DNA from: Torymus aiolomorphi
Taxonomy: Eukaryota; Arthropoda; Insecta; Hymenoptera; Torymidae
Direction: 5' to 3'
DNA: 64,000 bases
NCBI GenBank assembly: GCA_036365515.1
Contig: CM070874.1
Coordinates: 213,952,942-214,016,941 of the forward strand
In this document: one piece after another, positions 54,551 to 64,000 of the stretch
How the letters are laid out: every line of letters begins with the position of its first letter
Position numbering within the stretch: the stretch's first letter is position 1
The notes under the pieces: model-generated
Databases searched by the model: none
What the model saw: only the letters and a program-made list of their open reading frames with translations
Told to the model about the DNA's origin: nothing
Translations under genes and position numbers: made by a program

Positions 54551-57500
54551 TTGTCAATTATGATGAATGTCATTGATTACGCCAATCTCGACTTGTAAAT
54601 GGGTTGAGAGCCAAAAGTGTCGCCATCGAAAACCCTTCGCAAGCTCTTTACAAAAAATATTGCGCGCTCGTATTTCGGGGAAATCCGGCAGAAAAATATT
54701 CTTTAAACTTCTAGAAATTGTCAATTATGATGAAATTTATTGATTACGCCCATGTTGACTTGGAAATGGGGAGAGCCAAAAGTGCCGCCATCGAAAACCC
54801 TTCGGAGGCTCTTTACAGAAAGGGTCGCGCGCTCGTATTTCCGTCAAATATTGCGGAACTATATGGTTTCAAATATTATAACTTAGTAATTCTTAGTTAG
54901 TTGAATGCTAATTTGCCTATCACTTTATATTATATCTTTATATCGTCCATGGGCACAAACTTTCTAAACAAAAAGGCTTCACATGCTTTTTACAAAAAAT
55001 GTTGCGCACACGGATTTCCGAGAAATCCGGCAGAAAAATATTCTTTAAACGTCTAGAGATTGTCAATTATGATGAAATTCATTGATTACGCCGATGTTGA
55101 CTTGTAAATGGGGTGGGACCCAAAACGGTCGCCAGCAAAAACCCTTCGCAGGCTCTTTACAAAAAAAGTAGCGCGCTCGCATTTCCGGCAAATATTGCGA
55201 AACTATATGGTTTCAACTATTATAAATTGGTAATTCTTAGTTAGTTGAATGTAAATGTGGGTATTAGTTTATATTATATCTTTATATCGTCCATGGGCAG
55301 AAACTTTCTACACAAAAAGACTTCACATGCTCTTTACAAAAAAAGGCTCACACGGATTTCTGGGAAATCGGGCAGAAAAATATTCTTTAAACATCTAGAA
55401 ATTGTCAATTATGATGAAATTCATTGAATCCACCCATGTTAACTTGGAAATGGGTCGGGAGCCAAAGGGCCGCCATCAAAACCCCTTCACAGGCTCTTGA
55501 CCAAGAAGGTCGCACACTCGTATTTCCGCTAGATATTCCGAAAGCATATGGTTTCAACTATTATATATTCGTAATTCTTAGTTGAATGCAAATTTGGGTA
55601 TTATTTTATATTACATCTTTATATCGTCCATGGGCAGAAACATTCTACACAAAAAGGTTTCACATGCTCTTTACAAAAAATGTTGCGCACACAGATTTCG
55701 GGGAAATCCGGCAGAAAAATATTCTTTAAAAGTCTAGAAATTGTCAATTATCATGAAATTCATTGATTATTCCCAACTTGACCTGGAAATGGGTTGGGAG
55801 CCCAAAGTGCCGCCATAAAAACTCTTCGCAGCCTCTTTACAAAAAATTTCGTGCGCTCGTATTTCGGGGAAATCCGGCAGAAAAAAATTCTTTACACGTC
55901 TAGAAATTATCAATTCTGATGAAATTCATTGATAACGCCCATGTTGACTTGGAAATGGGTTGGGAGCCAAAAATGCCACAACCGAAAATCCTTCGCAGGC
56001 TCTTTAAAAAAAGGGTCGCATGCTCGTATTTCCGCCAAATATTGCGAAACTATATTGTTTCAACTATTATAAATTGGTAATTCATAGTTAGTTGAATGTA
56101 AATTCAGGTATTAGTTTATATTATATCTTCATATTGTCCATGGGCAGAAACATTCTACACAAAAAGGCTTCACATGCTCTTTACAAAAAAAGGCGCACAC
56201 GGATTTCTGGGAAATACGGCAGAAAAATATTCTTTAAATGTCTAGAAATTGTCAATTATGATGAAATTCATTGATTACGCCCATCTTGGCCTCGAAATGG
56301 GTTGGGAGCCAAAAGGGCCGTCAATAAAAACATTTCACAGGCTATTTACAAAAATGTAGCGCACACGGATTTCTGGGAAATCCGGCAGAAAAATATACTT
56401 TAAACGTCGACAAATAGTCAATATTGATGAAATTCATTGATTACGCCCATCTTGGCTTGGAAATGGGTTGGGAGCCAAAAGTGCCGCTATCAAAAGCCCT
56501 TCGCAGGCTCTTTACAAAAAATTGCTCGCGCACGTATTTCGTGGAAATCGGGCTGAAATATATTCTTTAAATGTCTAGAAATTGTCAATTATGATGAAAT
56601 TTATTGATGACGCCCATCTTGACTTGTAAATGGATTGGGAGCTAAAAGAGCCGCCAGCAAAAAACCCTTTGCAGGCTCTTTAAAAAAAGTCGCGCGGTCG
56701 AATTTCCGCCAAATATTGCGAAACTATATGGTTTCAACTATTATAAATTGGTAATTCTTAGTTAGTTGAGTGCAGATTCGGGTTTTAGTTTATATTATAT
56801 GTTTATATCGTCCATGGGCAGAAACATTCTACACAAAAAGGCTTCACATGCTCTTTATAAAAAATGTTGCGCACACGGATTTCGGAGAATTCCGGCAGAA
56901 AAATATTCTTTAAACGTCGACAAATAGTCAATATTGATGAAATTCATTGATTACGCCTATGTTGACTTAGAAATGGGTTGGGAGCCAAAAGTGCCGCCAT
57001 CAAAAGCCCTTGGCAGGCTCTTTACAGGCTCTTTAAAAAATTGCGTGCGCTCGTATTTCGGAGAAGTCGGGGGGAAAACATTCTTTAAACGTCTAGAAAT
57101 TGTTTATTATGATGAAATACATCGATTACGCCCATGTTGACTTGGAAATGGGTTGGGAGCCAAAAGTGCCGCCATCAAAAGCCCTTCGCAGGCGCTTAAC
57201 AAAAAATTGCGTGCGCTCGTATTTCGGGGAAGTCGGGGGGAAAAATATTCTTTAAACGTCTAGAAATTGTCAATTATGATGAAATTTATTGATGACGCCC
57301 ATCTTGACTTCTAAATGGGTTGGGAGCTAAAAGGGCCGCCAGCAAAAACCCTTTGCAGTCTCTTTAAAAAAAGTCGCGCGGTCGAATTTCCGACAAATAT
57401 TGCGAAACTATATGGTTTCAACTATTATAAATTGGTAATTCTTAGTTAGTTGAGTGCAGATTCGGGTTTTAGTTTATATTATATGTTGATATTGTCCATG

Positions 57501-60500
57501 GGCAGAAACATTCTACACAAAAAGGCTTCACATGCTCTTTATAAAAGATGTTGCGCACACGGATTTCGGAGAAATCCGGCAGAAAAATATTCTTTAATCG
57601 TCGCAAATAGTCAATATTGATGAAATTCATTGATTACACCCATGTTGACTTAGAAATGGGTTGGGAGCCAAAAGTGCCGCCATCAAAAGCCCTTCGCAGG
57701 CTCTTTACAGGCTCTTTAAAAAATTGCGTGCGCTCGTATTTCGGAGAAGTCGGGGGGAAAAATATTCTTTAAACGTCTAGAAATTGTTTATTATGATGAA
57801 ATTCATTGATAACGCCCATGTTGACTTGGAAATGGGTTGGGAGCCAAAAGTGCCGCCATCAAAAGCCCTTCGCAGGCGCTTAACAAAAAATTGCGTGCGC
57901 TCGTATTTCGGGGAAGCGGGGGGAAAAATATTCTTTAAACGTCTAGAAATTGTCAATTAAGATGAAATTTATTGATGACGCCCATCTTGACTTGTAAATG
58001 GGTTGGGAGCTAAAAGGGCCGCCAGCAAAAACCCTTTGCAGGCTCTTCAAAAAAAGTCGCGCGGTCGAATTTCCGCCAAATATTGCGAAACTATATGGTT
58101 TCAACTATTATAAATTGGTAACTCTTAGTTAGTTGAGTGCATATTCGGGTTTTAGTTTATATTATATGTTTATATCGTCCATGGGCAGAAACATTCTACA
58201 CAAAAAGGCTTCACATGCTCTTTATAAAAAATGTTGCGCACACGGATTTCGGAGAAATCCGGCAGAAAAATATTCTTTAAACGTCGACAAATAGTCAATA
58301 TTGATGAAATTCATTGATTACGCCCATGTTGACTTTGAAATGGATTGGGAGCCAAAAGTGCCGCCATCAAAAGCCCTTCGCAGGCTCTTTACAGGCTCTT
58401 CAAAAAATTGCGTGCGCTCGTATTTCGGGGAAGTCGGGGGTAAAAATATTCTTTAAACGTCTAGAAATGGTTTATTATGATGAAATTCATTCATTACGCC
58501 CATGTTGACTTGGAAATGGGTTGGGAGCCAAAAGTGCCGCCATCAAAAGCCCTTCGCAGGCGCTTAACAAAAAATTGCGTGCGCTCGTATTTCGGGGAAG
58601 TCGGGGGGAAAAATATTCTTTAAACGTCTAGAAATTGTTAATTATGATGAAATTCATTGTTTACGCCTATCTTGACTTGGAAATGGGTCGGGAGCCAAAA
58701 GTGCCGTCATAAAAACTCTTCGCAGGCTCTTTACAAAAAATTTCGCGCGCTCGTATTTTGGGGAAATCCTGCAGAAAAATATTCTTTAAACTTCTAGAAA
58801 TTGTCAATTATGATGAAATTCATTGATTACGCCCATGTTGTCTTGGAAATGGGTGGGAAGCAAAAGGAGCAGCCATCAAAAACCCTTCTCAGGCTCTTTA
58901 CAAAAAAAGGCGCGCGCTCGTATTTCCGCCAATTATTGCGAAACTATTTGGTTTCAACTATTATAAATTGGTAATTCTTAGTTAGTTGAATGTAAATTCG
59001 GGTATTAGTTTATATTATATGTTTATACGTCCATGGGCAGAAACTTTCTACACAAGAAGGTTTCACATGCTCTTTACAAAAAATGTAGCACATACGAATT
59101 TCGGGGAAATGCGGCAGAGAAATATTCTTTAAACCTCTAGAAATTCTCAATTATGATGAAATTCATTACTACGCCCATCTTGGCCTCGAAATGGGTTGGG
59201 AGCCAAAAGGGCTGCCACAAAACCCTTCGCAGGCTCTTTGCAAAAATTTTGCGAGCCCGTATTCCGGGGAAATCCAGCAGAAAAATATTCTTTCGACATC
59301 TTGAAATAGTCAATGATGATGAAATTCATTGATTACGCCCATCTTGACTTGGTAATGGGTTTGAAACCGAAAGGGCCGCCATCAAAAACCTTTGGCATGC
59401 TCTTTACATAATGTAGCGCAAACGGATTTCGGGGAAATCCGGCAGAAAAATATTCTTTACACGTCTAGAAATTGTTAATTATGATGAAATTCATTGATTA
59501 CGACCGTCTTGACTTGAAAATGTGTTGGGAGCAAAAAGATCCTCCATCAAAAACCCTTCGCATACTCTTTACAAAAAAAGGCACGCCCTCGTATTTCCGC
59601 CAATAATTGCGAAACTTTACAGTTTCAACTATTATAAATTGGTAATTCTTAGTTAGTTGAATGCAAATTCGGGTATTAGTTTATATTATATCTTTATATC
59701 GTCCAGGGTCAGAAAGTTTCTACACAAAAAGGTAATTCTTAGTTATGTTCTTTACAAAAAAGGCGCACACGGATTTCGGGGAAATCCGGCAGAAAAATAT
59801 TCTTTAAACGTCTAGAAATTGTTAATTATGATGAAATTCATTGATTACGCCCATGTTGGCTTGGAAATGGGTTGGGAGCCAAAAGTGCCGCCATCAAAAC
59901 CCTTCGCAGGCTCTATAGAAAAAATTTCGTGCGCTCGTATCTCTGGGAAATCGGGCTGAAAAATATTCTTTAAACATCTAGAAATTATCAATTATGATGG
60001 AATTTATTGACGACGCCCATCTTGACTTGTAAATGGGTTGGGAGCTAAAAGGGCCGCCAGCAAAAACCCTTTGCAGGCTCTTTAGAAAAAAAGTCACGCG
60101 GTCGAATTTCCACCAAATATTACGAAACTATATGGTTTCAACTATTATAAATTCGTAATTCTTAAATAGTTGAATTCAAATTTGGGATATAGTTTATATT
60201 ATATTTTTATATCGTTCATGGGCAGAAACTTTCTACCCAAAAAATGTAGCGCATACGGATTTCGGGGAAATCGCGGCAGAAAAATATTCTTTAAACGTCT
60301 AGAAATTGTCAATTATGATGAAATTCATTGATTTCGCCCACCTTGACTTGGAAATGGGTTGGGATCCAAAAGTGCCGCCATCAAAAGCCCTTCGCAGGCT
60401 CTTTACAAAAAATTGCTCGCGCACGTATTTCGTGGAAATCGGGCTGAAATATATTCTTTAAACGTCTAGAAATTGTCAATTATGATGAAATTTATTGATG

Positions 60501-61874
60501 ACGCCCATCTTGACTTGAAAATGTGTTGGGAGCAGAAAGGGCCGCCGTCAAAAACCCTTCGCAGGCTCTTTACAAAAAAGGCACGCCCTCGTATTTCCGC
60601 TAATTATTGCGAAACTATACGGTTTCAACTATTGTAAATTGGTAATTATTAGTTAGTTGAATGCAATTTTGGGTATTAGTTTATATTATATCTTTATATC
60701 ATCCATGGGTAGAAACTTTCTACCCAAAAAATGTAGCGCATACGGATTTCGGGGAAATCGCGGCAGAAAAATTTTCTTTAAACGTCTAGAAATTGTTAAT
60801 TATGATGAAATTCATTGATTCCGCCAACCTTAACTTGGAAATGGGTTGGGAGCCAAAAGGGCCTCCACCAAACCCTTCGCAGGCTATTTACAAAAATGTA
60901 GCGCACACGGATTTGTGGGAAGTCTGGCGGAAAAATATTCTTTAAATATCTAGAAATTGCCAATTATGATGAAATTCATTGATTACGCCGATGTTGTCTT
61001 GGAAGTGGGTTGGGAGCAAAAAGAGCCGCCATCAAAACCCCTTCACAGGCTCTTTACCAAGAAGGTCGCGCACTCGTATTTCCGCTAGATATTCCGAAAC
61101 CATATGGTTCAACTATTTTAAATTCGTAATTCTTAGTTAGTCGAATGCTAATTTGAGTATTAGTTTATATTATATCTTTACGTTGTCCATGGGTAGAAAC
61201 TTTCTACACAAAAAGGCTTCACATCCTCTTTACAAAAAAACTTGCGCACACGGATATCGGAGAAATCCGACAGAAAAATGTTCTTTTAACGTCTAGAAAT
61301 TCTTAATATTGTTGAAATTCATTGATTATGCCCATCTTGACTTGTAAATGGGTTGGGAGGCAAAACGGCCGCTAGCAAAAACCCTTCGCAGGCTCTTTAC
61401 AAAAAAAGTATCGCGCTCGTATTTCGGAGAAATCCGGCAGGAAAATTTTCTTTAAACGTCTTGAGATTGTCAATTATGATGAAATTCATTGATTACGCCC
61501 ATCTTGTCCTGGAAATGGGTTGGAAGCCGAAAGGGCCATCATCAAAAACATTTCGCAGGCTATTTACAAAAATCTAGCGCACACGGATTTCTGGGAAATC
61601 TGGCAGAAAAATATTCTTTAAATATCTAGAAATTGTCAATTATGATGAAATTCATTGATTACGCCTATGTTGTCTTGAAAATGTGTTGGGAGCAAAAAGG
61701 GCCGCCATCAAAAACCCTTCGCAGACCCTTTACAAAAAAAGGCACGCCCTCGTATTTCCGCCAATTATTGCGAAACTATACGGTTTCAACTATTATAAAT
61801 TGGTAATTCTTAGTTAGTTGAATGCAAATTCGGGTATTAGTTTATATTATATCTTTATATCGTCCATGGGCATA
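54551..61874 (-). repeat. Dimeric satellite, array 3 (inverted relative to arrays 1 and 2)
   Basis: The same repeat in the opposite orientation over 7.3 kb. The block TTGTCAATTATGATGAAATTCATTGATTACGCCC follows each ATTCTTTAAACGTCTAGAAA. Unit A (GGCTCTTTAC, then GCGCGCTCGTATTTC) and unit B (CATGCTCTTTAC, then GCGCACACGGATTTC) share a core and alternate irregularly, each about 165-180 bp. Small open frames inside are repeat-derived and not genes. Confidence 0.92.
56578..58625 (-). repeat. Local higher-order repeat of ~682 bp, three copies
   Basis: The unusual string GGCTCTTTACAGGCTCTT occurs at about 57014, 57694 and 58378. The unit with GGGAGCTAAAAG occurs at about 56636, 57322 and 58003. These four-unit blocks are far more alike than the other units, so they arose by recent local amplification. 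Confidence 0.75.
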
Positions 61875-62873
61875 AATCGTCTTGTGAGTTTGCGCGTACT
61901 ATCGTACATTTAAATAGTCCTCAAAATGGAGTTAGCCGTGTTGAAAAAGCTCCTAGGTATTCCCAGATTCATTCTAAAGACTAAAATTGGTCCTGTACGA
62001 GCAGCCATACACTTAAGATGACTTGGGATCGAGAATTGGTTATATTACTCAAATTTGTCTACAATCGTTTGTTTACATGTTATAATGTAAAAGAGATATC
62101 ATATAAAATATGGATTTCAAAGTATCAACAAAATTTTTTCTACGTAATTTAAACATTGCAAAAGTAGATAGCGTCGAATGGAAAAAAATGAATAAACAAT
62201 GTAAATCTATTTTATTTTTGATCTTATTTGAAATTGGAAATACTCATTTGGTTCTATGTGCAATTTTATAGGAAGTCAACTATATCAATGTGCAAATATG
62301 TTGAAAACCTGCAAAGATACATCTATTTGTTTATAAAAAGCATGCATGTACCTATAAACATGTGGAAGTATCTTTGCAGGTTGTGAAAATTTTTCAGTTT
62401 TGTTATAAATAAAAAACCGCTGCCAATTCATTGGCACGTAGCTTCTCCAAATTAATGTATTGTTCCTATATGTATAATATATATATTAAATATAAAATAT
62501 GTTCGTTACACTTTTTTTCAATGATTTAATAATTCATTAATACTTAAAAAATTGTCTATTTTTTTCTTATTATTGAAATTGTTTATTATTTAACATTTAT
62601 TTTATTTAAAAACTAGGGGGACCGAGCCCCCCTGCGTGTCATCGACACGCCAACCCCCCACCCACACACACACCTGCTCCTTGCTTAGCTCGTCGCCCCC
62701 CCCTCTTCCTATGTAAAAACTTCGTTTTTACATAATAGGCACGACTGCAATACGGAACCTTATAATTTTATTATTGCAAAAATTGTAATATTTTATTTTT
62801 ATCGTTTTTATCATTAAAATAAACATAAATACATCTGCAATAAAATTTAAATAAAAATTATCCATTTACTTTT
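61875..62873. other. AT-rich spacer with a miRNA-like hairpin and a C-rich Helitron-like end
   Basis: No gene is called. A 77-base hairpin lies at 62306-62382. Three tight hairpins in series occupy 62615-62735, next to a CTAG that could be a Helitron end on the minus strand. Confidence 0.4.
62306..62382. ncRNA. Pre-miRNA-like hairpin, unconfirmed
   Basis: The arms 62306-62335 and 62353-62382 pair over 30 positions: 15 perfect pairs (AACCTGCAAAGATAC with its inverse), then 15 more with two mismatches and two G-U pairs. The loop is 17 bases. Size and shape fit a microRNA precursor. A small MITE or a chance inverted repeat is also possible. Strand is unknown. Confidence 0.3.
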
Positions 62874-64000
62874 TGTTACGTGTGAGCCTATCACGGTTCA
62901 CACACGTACGAAGTGTTCTGAGGTGTTCGTGTCGTTCCAAGCCGAGACTCGAAACGATGCAGTGAAATACAACTAGAGTTAAAGTATACTTGGGTTATTT
63001 ATTAAAATACTTATAGGCGCGAGAGAGATAATCCTAACACGCGTTCGCGATGCAACCGATCGACGTCCTCTCGTAAATTCGTTATCCGCTCGTCCTCGTC
63101 CCTCATACCTCGCTTCCGTCCTCTCTCTGACCCCGCTTTCGTTCTCTTTCTTTCTGTCTCCTGGATGCGCTTCCCTCGGTTTTTATATCTTTGTCTTGGG
63201 GATCGTAAGTGGGGGATCATTGCTCATCGGCTGTTCGTTTCTTCCCCTAATTCGACGTCCAGATCTCGTGCCGGTGATTCAGTGCCTCGCGGATTCGCTG
63301 TTCTACTGACTGGCATTGGTTGATGGCATGCACCTTCGACATTCGACGTCCTCTATCAACGCTCGGCATATTGCTGACCGGGAGTTTGTGTTGGGCTACG
63401 TGTCTTCGTTCTTCGAGAGTCTGTATGAGTTCATGGCCGCACGCGCTTTCTCTCTGGAAGCTGCCACTCATAACACGTCTGAGGGTCGCGACATCGACCG
63501 CCGGGGCGATGAAACAAGTGATGGGTCGGGAGAAAACTTTTCCTTTTTTTTTTCTTGATGTTAGGGTTAGATGCGGTAGATTCGTAGAATTGCTGCTAGG
63601 ATTGATTGGAGTTAGTTCGATACTAAAGTCTATATACTGCTAGGATTGGCAAAGGTTGACGTCGAGCGGTCGGGAGTGTTAACCAAATTATTCATCTTTC
63701 TAGGGTATGATGTGTGTATGTTACAGTCTTAATATTCGTGTGTACTGTGGTGTCTGCGTGAGTGTACCTAACAATACAATTCTAAACCTAACCTTCTTTC
63801 TCTCTCGCTTCTTATTATATTTTTCTTGTACATAGAGTCTGTTAATACTTGGATACATGATATACTGATAATGCAATAGATATGTACATATATTTTTTTT
63901 CTTTATTTATGACATGTTATAGGATCGAGCTTGCGGCTCTTATTTTTCTCAACCCGTGCTTCGTGTTGACGTTGTGGCAGGGTGATGACTCTCCCTGTGG
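62874..64000 (-). repeat. Possible LTR beginning at 62874, running out of the window
   Basis: TGTTACGTGTGAG follows an AT-rich stretch and begins a GC-richer segment, as in the gypsy LTRs here. On the minus strand AATAAATAA near 62995-63005 could be the poly(A) signal, as in gypsy-B. No matching end is visible before the window closes. A minus-strand open frame at 63247-63471 has no recognisable domain. Confidence 0.3.

Noticed and set aside
54718..61577. Many 60-74 codon frames in the satellite.
   Set aside because: They are periodic by-products of the tandem unit and change with small indels.
61926..62021. A 31-codon frame (MELAVLKKLLGIPRF) faintly like the C-terminal part of a non-LTR RT.
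   Set aside because: Too short, and no neighbouring RT sequence supports it.
1..64000. CRISPR arrays, bacterial operons, riboswitches, tRNA and rRNA genes.
   Set aside because: No spaced short direct repeats, Shine-Dalgarno-led gene strings or tRNA folds were found. The tRNA-Tyr match at 2297 and 47231 is only a primer binding site.

Overview
This 64 kb window is eukaryotic, almost certainly arthropod and most likely insect, DNA. It holds spliced introns, BEL/Pao and Ty3/gypsy LTR retrotransposons, a jockey-like non-LTR fragment, a long-inverted-repeat DNA transposon, TTAA-flanked MITEs and long satellite arrays. No tRNA, rRNA, CRISPR or host housekeeping gene could be supported. A hymenopteran or similar insect host is a guess. 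It is best read as a stack of nested insertions and tandem repeats.

Layout. (1) 1-10964: the 3' half of a Ty3/gypsy element (gypsy-A) on the + strand, with a decayed integrase end, an extra ORF after pol, a polypurine tract and a 3' LTR. A complete BEL/Pao element (BEL-1, 1278-8876) sits inside the extra ORF. (2) 10965-21445: AT-rich DNA with a probable solo LTR (11987-14996, AAAT duplication) that is itself split by a 5'-truncated jockey-like element. It also holds a decayed gene with about a dozen CCHC knuckles (15789-16899), an Asn-rich reading frame, a Helitron-like end and two LTR-start-like modules. (3) 21446-38031: a DNA transposon bounded by about 1.04 kb inverted repeats. It carries a four-exon DDE-type transposase gene whose first exon is broken by a nearly intact gypsy element on the - strand (gypsy-B, 24282-33790, GTTT duplication). 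(4) 39880-50330: a dimeric satellite interrupted by a second, decayed BEL copy (BEL-2, - strand) and a MITE. (5) 50880-54050: two different ~320 bp tandem repeats and a long foldback. (6) 54550-61875: the same satellite in inverted orientation, with a local ~682 bp higher-order repeat. (7) 61875-64000: AT-rich DNA with a pre-miRNA-like hairpin, another Helitron-like end and a possible LTR start.

Three results stand out. BEL-1 and BEL-2 are saturated on the sense strand only with the pentamer ACTCA (11 against 0 for its complement in each of two 600-base samples). Both BEL copies keep an in-frame UAG between gag and an AUG-less pol, which points to stop-codon readthrough, while gypsy-B has a textbook GGGAAAC -1 frameshift site. 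The DNA transposon gene can be reconstructed across a retrotransposon insertion and three introns, and its family is one I cannot place in a named superfamily.

Relative ages follow from the nesting and LTR comparison: gypsy-A is older than BEL-1 (about thirty LTR differences by eye), and gypsy-B is young (about nine).
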